The notes: a model not told the origin generated them from the sequence alone. Positions 1 to 7,476 are shown, counted from the first letter of the stretch. The stretch is 64,000 nucleotides of DNA from Arthrobacter sp. StoSoilB22 (GCF_019977315.1 NZ_AP024652.1:1178001-1242000), one strand, 5' to 3'. Numbers and translations are program-made.

Positions 1-567
1 GCGCTTGCCGTTCACCACGGTGAAGAGCTTGTCGCCGTCGTACTTGTCCGTGGTGTGGAAGAGCTTTTTGGCGAGCCGGATGATGAAGTTGTTGGCCTGA
101 CCGTCACCGTGGTCGCCGGGCTTGAGCAGGTTGCCAGCCGTGAGGAGCAGGATCAGTCCGAAGATGTAGAACACCCACGCGAACGAGTTGATGAGTGCTG
201 CGCCAAGGAAGATAAAACCTGTACGGGCGATCAAGGAGAACACGATGCCGAACAGGAGGACCTTCTGCTGATCCTCACGTGGCACCCTGAAGCTCGCCAT
301 GATGATGAGGAACACGAACAGGTTATCTACCGAGAGGGCCTTCTCCGTGATGTAGCCGGCGAAGTACTCGGACCCCATTTGGGCGCCGCCGAAAATCAGG
401 ACCAGGACGCCGAAAACTATTGCGAGTCCAACGTAAATGGAGGACCAGACGGCCGCTTCCTTGAGCGATGGGACGTGGGCCTTGCGGATGTGGAAGAAGT
501 AGTCAAAGGCCAAGAGCGCCAAAATGACGACGATGGTGATACCCCAGATGAGGGGAGAGACGGTCAT
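1..567 (-). CDS. TerC/Alx-family integral membrane protein (3' part missing)
   Basis: The minus-strand frame is open from an ATG at 567 to the window edge (189 codons), so the C-terminus lies outside. The translation starts MTVSPLIWGITIVVI and has several hydrophobic segments: roughly residues 5-25, 40-60, 75-95, 105-125 and 130-150. The segment EKALSVDNLFVF (residues about 72-83) is the acidic membrane signature of TerC proteins, a family linked to tellurite resistance, metal (manganese) export and pH stress. An AGGAT ribosome site lies just upstream of the ATG. The 176-codon open frame on the opposite strand is a shadow: its translation is acidic and featureless. The exact substrate cannot be inferred. 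Confidence 0.88.
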   Translation of the reverse strand, partial: MTVSPLIWGITIVVILALLAFDYFFHIRKAHVPSLKEAAVWSSIYVGLAIVFGVLVLIFGGAQMGSEYFAGYITEKALSVDNLFVFLIIMASFRVPREDQQKVLLFGIVFSLIARTGFIFLGAALINSFAWVFYIFGLILLLTAGNLLKPGDHGDGQANNFIIRLAKKLFHTTDKYDGDKLFTVVNGKR

Positions 568-675
568 ATGATCCTGCTTTCGTGAGGCGCGCGAGTGGTG
601 TTGCTCACCGAGGGTCAAACTCTTGGGTTTAAATTTACCGGGGTTGGCGGGGTTGTTGGTAACTCGACTGCCATG

Positions 676-707
676 GGAAAGTAGTTGACAACTTGGAAAG
701 TACTTTC
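676..707. promoter_or_regulatory. Candidate operator/promoter with two palindromes
   Basis: Upstream of the membrane-protein/winged-helix pair, the octamer GGAAAGTA occurs twice, at 676-683 and 695-702. GAAAGTACTTTC (696-707) is a perfect 12-bp palindrome. AGTTGACAACT (683-693) is a second palindrome and contains a consensus-like TTGACA -35 box at 685-690. No good -10 box is visible at normal spacing. Such symmetry beside a winged-helix gene suggests autoregulation; this is inference. Confidence 0.5.
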
Positions 708-748
708 TTAGGGTGGGGGTATCGATCCGCACAAACTTGGGGGACACC

Positions 749-1192
749 ATGAACGAGACCACCGGCAATATGTCAGCAGCCGAAGCACGGGAACTCCTTG
801 CACGGGCCGATTCACTGGGCGCCTCCTCCATCAACGCGGCAGCTTGGCCGGTGGCTGTAATGTTCACCAGCCTCGCGATTATGGGTTCGCTGCTGATGAT
901 CGGGATGCACATCGTTCTGGTCGGCGGCTACGGCGCGGCATTGTTGGCCTGTTCTGTGGGAGCCTGGGGCGCAATTACCGCGAGCATCTGGCCAATGTTC
1001 CAACGGTCCACCAAGGTCGGCTTCACCAAACGGTTCCTGACGTCTCTTCTGGGGTACTTCGCGCTGTACGTCGTGGCGCTCGTGGTTGGCGCCTACTTCT
1101 TCCGGGACGGCAACCTCTGGTTCTACATCCCCGCGGCCATTGCCCTGGCAGCCATTGGCCTTGCTGCTGCCTTCCGTGAGCTGCGCGCATGA
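749..1192 (+). CDS. Small integral membrane protein, unknown function
   Basis: A 147-residue protein using the ATG at 749, which has GGGGGA just upstream; the frame extends further 5' to 713 but without a better ribosome site. The N-terminal 35 residues look soluble (MNETTGNMSAAEARELLARA). About four hydrophobic segments follow, near residues 35-55, 60-80, 100-122 and 125-142, ending in a short charged tail. Its stop overlaps the ATG of the winged-helix gene (ATGA), so the two are translationally coupled. A membrane protein encoded with a small winged-helix regulator is common in actinobacteria, but no function is established from the sequence. Confidence 0.75.
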   Translation: MNETTGNMSAAEARELLARADSLGASSINAAAWPVAVMFTSLAIMGSLLMIGMHIVLVGGYGAALLACSVGAWGAITASIWPMFQRSTKVGFTKRFLTSLLGYFALYVVALVVGAYFFRDGNLWFYIPAAIALAAIGLAAAFRELRA

Positions 1193-1494
1193 GCGCCCCG
1201 GCGGAACACCCGCGTCACAAGCTCAACGAGCTCGTCCACTCACCGGTCCGGTTCTCCATCATGGCTGCGCTCGCGAAGGCTGAGTCGTTGGACTTCAAGG
1301 ACCTGAGGGACGCCATTCAGGTCAGCGATTCGGTGTTGAGCAAGCAGCTCTCGATTTTGGAGAAGGCCGAGTTCGTGAAGATCAAAAAAAGCTTCGCCGG
1401 GAAGTTTCCCAGGACATCGGCCAGCCTGACGGGTACCGGACGGAACGTGTGGGCGGCGCACTTGCAGACGTTGCGGGAGATCGCGGGAGGCTAG
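1189..1494 (+). CDS. Winged-helix transcriptional regulator (MarR/ArsR-like, HTH_34 type)
   Basis: A 101-residue protein that is essentially one winged-helix domain. It begins HKLNELVHSPVRFSIMAAL (residues 8-26), the usual first helix of the small transcriptional regulator group, followed by a helix-turn-helix at about 36-60 (LRDAIQVSDSVLSKQLSIL) and a wing around residues 65-82 with basic residues IKKSFAGKFPR. It lacks any ligand domain. The gene overlaps the preceding membrane-protein gene by four bases. It probably controls its own operon through the palindromes at 676-707; that is inferred from position only. Confidence 0.85.
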   Translation: MSAPAEHPRHKLNELVHSPVRFSIMAALAKAESLDFKDLRDAIQVSDSVLSKQLSILEKAEFVKIKKSFAGKFPRTSASLTGTGRNVWAAHLQTLREIAGG

Positions 1495-1510
1495 GTCCTT
1501 TGGTGCCGGC

Positions 1511-1999
1511 TCAGTTCGAGTTGCCCTCGTGGGGTTTCCGCTTAAGCCACTCCGGCTGCTTGTGCTCATCTCGCGGATACTTCAGCTGATCCCTGACATA
1601 CACGGCGGGAGCCACTGGGAAGTCCCATTCTGGCTCGTGATCGAAGTTGTAGTTGGCGGTGGCGTTCCCAGATGCCGTGACAACGAAGTGAACTCCGAAC
1701 CATGTGCCTAAACCGACCCGGTAGGACGCTTCTCGGAGATCCTTAATGGCCCGCGATACCTCAGAGGTTCCGCCGTGATCATTGAAGGGCCCATTCTGTG
1801 AGGAGAACCGGCCGTTCGGGTTGAAGATGTAAAAATGCTGCTCGTTGGTGGACGTGGTTACGCTGGCAGTGAGTTCTATTCGTTCATCGCCCGGCCCAAG
1901 CAAGCCGTGGAGTAGAACGCCCAACCTGTCGAATGCCTCCTGCTCTTGGAGGAGTCCGTTGTGTTGATTGGCTAGGTTGTCAGAGTCTGTGTTTCGCAT
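1511..1999 (-). CDS. Immunity-protein-like, DUF600/YezG-type
   Basis: A 162-residue protein at the 3' end of the toxin operon, overlapping the previous gene by 28 bases. The central pattern, a strand-rich middle (HFYIFNPNGRFSS) followed by an LREASYRVG helix, GVHFVVTASGNATANYNFD, and a terminal YPRDEHKQPEWLKRK, resembles the YezG/DUF600 immunity family that neutralises YeeF-type toxins. The assignment rests on this pattern and on position, not on a search. No matching YeeF-type toxin tip is visible in the window, so it may be a retained orphan immunity gene. Base composition is lower in GC than the first half of the toxin gene. Confidence 0.6.
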   Translation of the reverse strand: MRNTDSDNLANQHNGLLQEQEAFDRLGVLLHGLLGPGDERIELTASVTTSTNEQHFYIFNPNGRFSSQNGPFNDHGGTSEVSRAIKDLREASYRVGLGTWFGVHFVVTASGNATANYNFDHEPEWDFPVAPAVYVRDQLKYPRDEHKQPEWLKRKPHEGNSN

Positions 2000-2751
2000 A
2001 TGTGGTTCCTAACTGCCGAACGCTCGTTCGGGATGCCATTGTTGACCGCTCGGAATGCGGCTTCGTATCTTTGGACAGCCTCCAAGGTCCAGTTCTTGAG
2101 GACCGCCAGGGTGCCGTTCGGTAGCTGGCGCAGTTCGACTAGTGGGTCTTCTGGGAGGACGTAGCCGCTGTCGTAAGCGAAATAGGTGACAACCCCAACT
2201 GGTGGGTACCAGATGGGCTGGTCTCGGTTTTTCCTGGTTATCGCGGAGCTGAAGAGGCCACCCATCTCAGGGGGCCATAGATCGAAAAGTTCAACCAAGC
2301 AGGCTACGAAAGTTTCTCGACTCGGAATCATCGCCTGCTTGAAGGTGAGCTTGAGTGAGTTGTGGGAAGGGGCGTCACTCGATCCGTCAGCAATCGATGC
2401 ATAAAAGGGGCTCACACTGCGGTCGGTCCCGTTTAGAAAAGAGACTAACTGAACGAAGTAACCAGAGCCGACATAGAACTTGCCCGCATCATCCTTGCGG
2501 GCCCCGGATTCCACTAGTGACGTTGCTTCATCAATGTTTCGGGGTAGGAAGTCGCCTCCCGCGGTGGCCGGAGCGGCTCTGGTGACCGTGATCCATTCCA
2601 TAGGCCTTGGATCGAGCCGCTCCAGTACCGAAACGCTGGCAAGGATTGTCGCAGCAATCTCATGTGCCGAGTCGGCCCTTACACCCAATTGGAGCCTGAG
2701 ATTCAGCGTATCCAAAGCTGGATCAACGATTGTGTGGCCGTCTTCTTTCAC
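1972..2751 (-). CDS. Immunity protein, Imm52-like (copy 2)
   Basis: A 259-residue soluble protein, clearly paralogous to the product of the next gene upstream in the operon (2796-3569). Shared blocks include LERLDPRPMEW, GARKDDA, GYFVQLVSFL, WYPPVGVVTYFA, DSGYVLP and PLVELR. Imm52 proteins are the known partners of toxins with the Tox-REase-5 fold, which fits the toxin encoded upstream. It has a short variant C-terminal tail that overlaps the following gene. Its role is presumably to block a nuclease toxin in the cytoplasm; the Imm52 name is tentative and rests on genomic context plus length. Confidence 0.6.
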   Translation of the reverse strand: MKEDGHTIVDPALDTLNLRLQLGVRADSAHEIAATILASVSVLERLDPRPMEWITVTRAAPATAGGDFLPRNIDEATSLVESGARKDDAGKFYVGSGYFVQLVSFLNGTDRSVSPFYASIADGSSDAPSHNSLKLTFKQAMIPSRETFVACLVELFDLWPPEMGGLFSSAITRKNRDQPIWYPPVGVVTYFAYDSGYVLPEDPLVELRQLPNGTLAVLKNWTLEAVQRYEAAFRAVNNGIPNERSAVRNHICETQTLTT

Positions 2752-2795
2752 GGTGTCGCTCTTCTCTGATCAGTCTCCCCGCCGGAAACATAGTT

Positions 2796-3569
2796 CTATC
2801 CGGTCCCGGCAGCTCTGCGGGGGATGCCATCGTTGACAGCCCTGAAAGCCTCGCCGTACGCGAGGACGGCATCCAAGGTCCAGTCGTTCAGTATTGCCAT
2901 CACGCCACTTCGTAACCGTCGCAGTTCAACCAGGGGGTTATCGGGTAAGACGTATCCGCTGTCTTCTGCAAAGTACGTCAGAACTCCAACGGGTGGATAC
3001 CATGCGGGTTCCCCTCGGTGTAATCGGCTAACTTCGTAGCCGAAGACTCCGCCTCGCGTGGGCTGCCACACTTCTATCAGCGCACTGAAGCTGCTAACGA
3101 CAGCTTCGCGGCCAGATACGAGCGCGTCTGCAAAAGTTAAGGAAAACGAATCGCTTGAAAATCCGCCGTGGGCTCCGTCGCTGACTGCAGCGTGGAAGGG
3201 GCTCACAGCTCGATCCGACCCCTTGAGGAAGGAAATTAGTTGTACGAAGTAACCCCAACTTGGGTGAAAGCGCTCCGCATCATCCTTTCGGGCGCCCGCC
3301 ATAACAAGAGTGCCCAGTTCCTCAATGGTGCGTCCTACTTTTTCATGTTCGAGGGTTGCCCCACCACTTCGCGGAATCCCGACCCACTCCATCGGGCGAG
3401 GATCCAGTCGCTCAAGAATCTCTAAGGTTGCCAAAATCCTAGTTGCGATATCTGGTGGTCCCGCCTCCCGACCGCCCAACTGTAGGTCGAGGTCTATATC
3501 GTCCAGAGCGGAGTCGAAGAGATCCGCCGAATAGATTTCTGCCACGCTGGACTCCTCATTGTGAATCAA
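2796..3569 (-). CDS. Immunity protein, Imm52-like (copy 1)
   Basis: A 257-residue protein whose ATG lies two bases after the toxin stop codon, the classical position of a cognate immunity gene. It shares about half its residues with copy 2, including LERLDPRPMEW, GARKDDAERF, GYFVQLISFL, WYPPVGVLTYFAEDSGYVLP and AFRAVNDGIP. No signal peptide or membrane segment is present, consistent with a cytoplasmic toxin-binding protein. Position and paralogy suggest copy 1 is the current partner of the toxin tip and copy 2 an older or diverged partner. The family name Imm52 is inferred. Confidence 0.65.
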   Translation of the reverse strand: MIHNEESSVAEIYSADLFDSALDDIDLDLQLGGREAGPPDIATRILATLEILERLDPRPMEWVGIPRSGGATLEHEKVGRTIEELGTLVMAGARKDDAERFHPSWGYFVQLISFLKGSDRAVSPFHAAVSDGAHGGFSSDSFSLTFADALVSGREAVVSSFSALIEVWQPTRGGVFGYEVSRLHRGEPAWYPPVGVLTYFAEDSGYVLPDNPLVELRRLRSGVMAILNDWTLDAVLAYGEAFRAVNDGIPRRAAGTG

Positions 3570-3571
3570 AA

Positions 3572-5506
3572 CTAGCCCTTCATCGGAGCGAACTTTACGT
3601 CCACTGTGACACTAACGTGGTTGCGTGCCAGGTATTGTGTGACGGCCTTATCCATTATCTTGGCAAGATCCTCATTTTGCGTGAATATCCATTCGAGGTG
3701 GGCGCCTGGTGCCTTTGCCTCTAGCGCTTCGATCTGCTTGGCGACTCTGTCCTGAACCCATTCTCTAATAGCGGTTGGAACAGCTTCGCTGCGGAGATAC
3801 CGGCCATCGTAAACTCCCCTGAAAAGAAGGTCGTAGTTTCCCTTGATCTCCTGATAGACCTCCGCTGGAGGATGCCCGCGCCACAAGTGCCCGTCGAACT
3901 CAACCTTTCCCACGGAGCCGTCCGCTTTGACGTAGTCGATGAAGTATTCCAGAAGATATCCCTTTGGGCCGGTGGCCGTGACACCGGTCCCGAAGATTTG
4001 GTCAGGGACGCCTTTGTCGTTTCGGCCCCCGGGTTCTTGCCAGGACCCCGGTCCACCATCGGTGTCGCCGATGGCGGGTTGCAGGTCGGGGTGGCGTCCT
4101 GGGAGTGCCGGGTCTCCGAGGGTTTGATCGACGATGCGGGGGAAGGGTTCAGGGGCTGGCTTGGCCTTAGCGCCTGCTGCGCTAGTCTCGTCAACCTTGG
4201 CCAGCCATGCGGTTTCTGGGACCGGTGTGGGGAGTTGGTGCGGTGCGCCGGCGTAGGCGGGCTGTGGTCCGTTGAGGGTTTGGTTGAGTTTGGCCAGCCC
4301 GGTGTCGAGTTTGTTCAGGGCTGTGCCGATGCCGTGGTCCCAGATGGCGGTGCGTGCTTGGGTGAGTTTGGCGGCGACCGCTGCCGTGGCTTCGCCGAGC
4401 ACAGAGCGGGTTGCGCCGGTGATACTGGTGGTGCCTTTGGACAAAGTGGCGGCTTTGGTGAGGGCCGCGGTTTCGGCACCTAGTTTGCCGCCGAGGGATG
4501 CTCCCTTGATCCCGAGTCCGGTGCCGCCGATGAACATCGAGCCGACGTCGAAGGTGGTGGCGCCGATGGCGTAGCCGGGGTTGGTGCCCCATTCGTCGTA
4601 GTGGATGGTTTCCTTGGCCACGTTGACGGTGGTCAGTACGGCGTTGATGTCCTCGGGTGAGGCGTCTTTGAAGCCGCGGTCGATGACGTTCTTGGTGGTG
4701 AGCGCTGCGGCGCCGATGGCGAACATCCCTTGCCAGGCCAGGGCTTGTTTGGCTGTGTCGGTGGTCAACAGCAGGGTGTGCAGGCCTTGCCCGGCGCCGA
4801 TCAGGGCGCTGGTGAATCCTTGGGCGGCCGAGGCGGGCCCGGCCAGCCGGACGGAGATGTTCGGTGGTCCCCAGGGAAGGTCGGGGAGTTTCTCGTCGGC
4901 GCCCAGGTAGTGCTGGACGTGGGTGAAGGCGTTGGAGATGAAGTCGGTGGAGCTGTTCAGGTTCGCCCTGGGGATGGTCGGGGGAGCGTAGCTTTGCCCG
5001 CCGGTCAGGGCGGCCAGTGCGGTGGCGCAGGTGGCGTCGGAGTCGAGGATGGCTTGGGCCAGGGCGCTGGCTTTGTCCATGGTGTTACGGTGCTGGTCCA
5101 CGATTTTGAGGTTGGAGCGCCAGTCATCGTTACCGCCGATGAGCTCGTCCAGGGCGTGGACTTCGGCCCGGAGGGTGGTGATGCGTTGTTTCAGTTCCCT
5201 GGCCCGGTCCGCGTACGCGGCCAGCACGGTCGCGGTCTTACCTGTCAGGTTGGCGAGGTCTTGGGAGCGGGAGAACACGGGGTTGAAAGCGGTCAGGACC
5301 TGCCCGGCTTCGGGGGCCTCATACGCCCCCGCGAGTCCGGCCCAGGTTTTTGCCGCGTCGTTGACCCCGGAATGAACGGCGTTCCCGGAGGCTGCGAGGG
5401 CCTGGCCGTGGCTGTCCAGGGCATCGGGGTCCGGCAGCGGCGGGAGCCCGTCAACACTGATCCCGGACGCGCCCGGACCAGCGGCACACACCTGACTGAA
5501 GTCCAT
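3572..5506 (-). CDS. Polymorphic toxin with type VII-style N-terminus and REase-fold-like C-terminal tip
   Basis: A 644-residue protein. Residues about 1-200 are helical and Ala-rich, like the leader domains of ESX/LXG-type substrates. Residues about 215-400 form a Gly/Ala-rich central region seen in many actinobacterial polymorphic toxins. A Pro-rich linker follows near 415-500 (PAYAGAPHQLPTPVPE). The tip (about 515-644) contains KVEFDGHLWRG and EIKGNYDLLFRG, then a helix with HLEWIFTQNED, the pattern of the Tox-REase-5 nuclease fold (the FDG...EIKG residues being the likely catalytic core). Base composition drops toward the tip, as expected for exchangeable toxin modules. It is the fourth gene of a minus-strand operon and is followed directly by immunity genes. 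No secretion apparatus genes are in the window. Confidence 0.8.
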   Translation of the reverse strand: MDFSQVCAAGPGASGISVDGLPPLPDPDALDSHGQALAASGNAVHSGVNDAAKTWAGLAGAYEAPEAGQVLTAFNPVFSRSQDLANLTGKTATVLAAYADRARELKQRITTLRAEVHALDELIGGNDDWRSNLKIVDQHRNTMDKASALAQAILDSDATCATALAALTGGQSYAPPTIPRANLNSSTDFISNAFTHVQHYLGADEKLPDLPWGPPNISVRLAGPASAAQGFTSALIGAGQGLHTLLLTTDTAKQALAWQGMFAIGAAALTTKNVIDRGFKDASPEDINAVLTTVNVAKETIHYDEWGTNPGYAIGATTFDVGSMFIGGTGLGIKGASLGGKLGAETAALTKAATLSKGTTSITGATRSVLGEATAAVAAKLTQARTAIWDHGIGTALNKLDTGLAKLNQTLNGPQPAYAGAPHQLPTPVPETAWLAKVDETSAAGAKAKPAPEPFPRIVDQTLGDPALPGRHPDLQPAIGDTDGGPGSWQEPGGRNDKGVPDQIFGTGVTATGPKGYLLEYFIDYVKADGSVGKVEFDGHLWRGHPPAEVYQEIKGNYDLLFRGVYDGRYLRSEAVPTAIREWVQDRVAKQIEALEAKAPGAHLEWIFTQNEDLAKIMDKAVTQYLARNHVSVTVDVKFAPMKG

Positions 5507-5508
5507 AC

Positions 5509-5847
5509 TTACCGCCCTAACGCCGAAACGGGCAGGTGCACGGTTGAGGCACTGGACGCCGCTGTTGATGCCATGGCCAGGTCACCGTCAGCGTAGAAAC
5601 CCACGGCCTGGGAGGTCCCGGTCAGGGCCGCGGTACTGCGCTCGAGCACGTCCGTGGTGGCAGGAACCACCCCGTTCTCGATCAACGCCCCCAACGCTTC
5701 CTGGACCTGGGCGGACGGCACGGCCGCGGCGATCCCGTCCACCGCGCCCCGCAACCGTGTCAACGGTTCCTCCAACGCCGACACCGAGCCCGCGGTCGAG
5801 GAGATCACCGCCCGCGCGGTGCCAACATCAACACTCCACACAGCCAT
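5509..5847 (-). CDS. DUF6507-like small helical protein of the toxin operon
   Basis: A 112-residue helical protein starting MAVWSVDVGTARAVI. The ATG at 5847 has AAGGTGA six bases upstream; a GTG three codons earlier is possible. It has no signal peptide and no membrane segment, and is rich in Ala, Val and Thr like ESX secretion partners. It ends two bases before the toxin ATG. By context it is a secretion partner or chaperone for the toxin leader domain. The DUF6507 label is by resemblance only. Confidence 0.65.
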   Translation of the reverse strand: MAVWSVDVGTARAVISSTAGSVSALEEPLTRLRGAVDGIAAAVPSAQVQEALGALIENGVVPATTDVLERSTAALTGTSQAVGFYADGDLAMASTAASSASTVHLPVSALGR

Positions 5848-5878
5848 ACCAGTCACCTTGTCTCTGGTTGCTGGCGGG

Positions 5879-6184
5879 TTAGCCGATGCTCTGCACGGCG
5901 TTGCGGGCAGAGGTCGCGGCGGTGGTGGCGGTCTCGTCGTTGGTGCCCAGGGTGGTGCGGACCAGGGCGATGATGGCTTTGACTTCGTCGGCGGCGGCGG
6001 TCCAGCGGGTTTCGACTGCCTGGTATTCGGTGTCGACGCCGTCGGCGCGGAAGTCGGCCATGGCCTGGTTCACGTCGGCTTGGCGGGCGGCGATGAGGGT
6101 TTCCAGGTGCGCGGCGAGGGCTTGGATGTCGGATTGGACCTGGGCGGAGACGTTGGTGTCGTAGGCGATGCGGTTGGTGGTCAT
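5879..6184 (-). CDS. WXG100/ESAT-6-like protein
   Basis: A 101-residue, fully helical protein: MTTNRIAYDTNVSAQVQSDI, a long first helix, a turn around FRADGVDTEYQAVETRW, and a second helix ending ARNAVQSIG. Size and helix-turn-helix layout match the WXG100 superfamily, although the canonical WxG turn is replaced by GVDTEYQ with a Trp nearby. It follows the first small gene of the operon by four bases and probably forms a heterodimer with it for type VII secretion. It may belong to the group annotated as pore-forming ESAT-6 family proteins. Confidence 0.72.
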   Translation of the reverse strand: MTTNRIAYDTNVSAQVQSDIQALAAHLETLIAARQADVNQAMADFRADGVDTEYQAVETRWTAAADEVKAIIALVRTTLGTNDETATTAATSARNAVQSIG

Positions 6185-6188
6185 GGTG

Positions 6189-6527
6189 TTAGGCCCGTCC
6201 TTGGAATCGTGCGGCGTCGAAGTTCGCGGCCCCTTCGGAGCGGCGTGCGTTGTCCGAGGCTGCCAGGTCGCCTTGGGTGAAGGCGGTGTTCATCCCGGAT
6301 TGGCCGGTTACGATGCCGGCCAGGGCGGTGTTCAGTTCGGAGGCGACGAGGTCGGACCGGTTTTTGAAGGAGTCGAACGCGGCTTTGCCCGCGCCGCTGA
6401 ATTTTCCTTCGAGCGGGGTGACGGCGTCCACGAAACGCCGTACGAGGGCGCCGAGGTCCTGGTGGGACGCGTCGGTTTGTTTGCTCAGGTTCCCGAGTGT
6501 TTCGGCGCCCATGTCAAAGATGGCCAT
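6189..6527 (-). CDS. WXG100-like protein, first gene of the toxin operon
   Basis: A 112-residue helical protein starting MAIFDMGAETLGNLSKQTDA. The start at 6527 is chosen because GGGGGAA lies just upstream; the open frame continues another 39 codons 5' without a ribosome site. The turn KFSGAGKAAFDSF matches the WXG100 hairpin (aromatic-x-G followed by AAxxF). Family members are small substrates or chaperones of ESX-type secretion. It leads the operon of two small proteins, DUF6507-like protein, toxin and immunity genes, and array A of CACCTAG boxes lies about 200 bp upstream in the same reading direction. Confidence 0.8.
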   Translation of the reverse strand: MAIFDMGAETLGNLSKQTDASHQDLGALVRRFVDAVTPLEGKFSGAGKAAFDSFKNRSDLVASELNTALAGIVTGQSGMNTAFTQGDLAASDNARRSEGAANFDAARFQGRA

Positions 6528-6724
6528 TGGTTCCCCCAAAGGTAGATGGTTGTGCTGGAGCACTTTAACAGCATGGTGAACACGGTGTGTTATGTCCAGT
6601 CGATGCACTAACAAGAAACGCGTGCCTTGTGACGGCTTAGTCACAAACCGGGAAGGTTACCGAACGAAGCCCACGGCCTCCACACTGCACCACGAAAAGC
6701 ACACACAGGCCCGGAAGGGCCCAT

Positions 6725-6829
6725 CTAGGTGCTGTTTCGGGCCTGTCTAGGTGCTGAAAACACCAAAAATGAGTGCTCCCGGCGACCGACTAGGTGCTCC
6801 GATGCGGACGCAGTGCCAAATTTGGCACT
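6725..6829 (-). repeat. Phased CACCTAG-box array A
   Basis: On the plus strand the octamer CTAGGTGC occurs at 6725, 6747 and 6790, with a variant ATGAGTGC at 6769. The spacings are 22, 22 and 21 bp. A weaker fifth unit at about 6809-6816 merges into a perfect 18-bp palindrome, AGTGCCAAATTTGGCACT (6812-6829). Read on the minus strand the boxes are GCACCTAG and point toward the WXG100/toxin operon start at 6527. Units sit two helical turns apart, so they face the same side of the DNA. No function is known to me. The rest of 6528-6724 and 6830-7075 holds nothing I can identify. Confidence 0.8.
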
Positions 6830-7075
6830 CCTCCACGAAGCCAATAGTTCCCACGCCAGCAGGCCAGCCGCCGTCGTGCTCTAACCGGAATTACGACGGC
6901 GGAGGGTGACTTTGGTGCCGACTGCTTAGCTGACGCTGAGCAAGACCTGATCGATAAGGGCGAGGAAGCCGGGCCATCCGGTGTTTTCTGACGAGCCGGA
7001 ACACCTTAGCGTCAGGCGACCGGTGAGTTCGTCCGCCGTCAGAGGTTCTTCTCGGAAGCTGTCGAGGACGGGGCG

Positions 7076-7169
7076 GCACCTAGACGAGGCTGGCGGCCAC
7101 TCATTTTTAGGGTTTTTGGCACCTATTTCTGTTCAAGCAGCACCTAGTTTGGCGGTTTTCGGCACCTAG
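7076..7169 (+). repeat. Phased CACCTAG-box array B
   Basis: Five units on the plus strand: GCACCTAG at 7076, variant CCACTCAT at 7097, GCACCTAT at 7119, GCACCTAG at 7140 and at 7162. Spacings alternate 21, 22, 21, 22 bp. The variant unit extends to CACTCATTTTT, which is also found (on the other strand) in array A, so the two arrays share unit order and not only the core box. The last unit continues TCCCG, as in array C. The array points toward the small gene starting at 7282. Confidence 0.82.
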
Positions 7170-7281
7170 TCCCGGATTCGTGGCGCAGACTGTGCGAGTC
7201 AAAGCAAGATGGTTCTTCGCTAGGGGCAGTCATGATTCGGAAGGGCATCAGCAAGACCTTTCCTCGATGGCAGGAGGATCG

Positions 7282-7476
7282 GTGAGTAAGGTTCCGCATC
7301 CATTTCAAGTCGTGGCGTTTTTCCTTATGGCCGTCAATTTTGCGTTGTGGCAGCCGTTTGCGTGGTGGCGTGCCAGTGCGGCAGTTCTCATGCTGGGGTT
7401 CGGTTGCTACGGCGTTTATGTGTTGCGGCGGGGCAAGCGCAACGTGTCCAAGCAGGAGGCTAGCGAGCCTGAATGA
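7282..7476 (+). CDS. Small membrane protein, unknown
   Basis: A 64-residue protein from the GTG at 7282, preceded by AGGAGG (7272-7277). Two hydrophobic segments, FQVVAFFLMAVNFALW and ASAAVLMLGFGCYGVYVL, are followed by a basic tail RRGKRNVSKQEASEPE, implying a two-helix inner-membrane hairpin. An ATG at 7267 in the same frame and a far-upstream start at 7180 are possible, but only the GTG has a proper ribosome site. It lies directly downstream of CACCTAG array B. I do not recognise a family. Confidence 0.6.
   Translation: MSKVPHPFQVVAFFLMAVNFALWQPFAWWRASAAVLMLGFGCYGVYVLRRGKRNVSKQEASEPE

Noticed and set aside
55..585. 176-codon open frame on the plus strand
   Set aside because: Complement of the TerC-like gene; acidic, low-complexity translation with no family features.
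4730..5596. 288-codon plus-strand frame inside the toxin gene
   Set aside because: Gly/Val-rich shadow of the Ala/Thr-rich toxin leader.
6891..7079. Minus-strand 62-codon frame between arrays A and B
   Set aside because: Arg/Pro-rich, no ribosome site; another frame here (about 6926-7070) looks slightly protein-like but has no start.
6725..7169. CACCTAG arrays as a CRISPR
   Set aside because: Unit of 8 bp with 13-14 bp spacers, boxes degenerate, no cas genes nearby.
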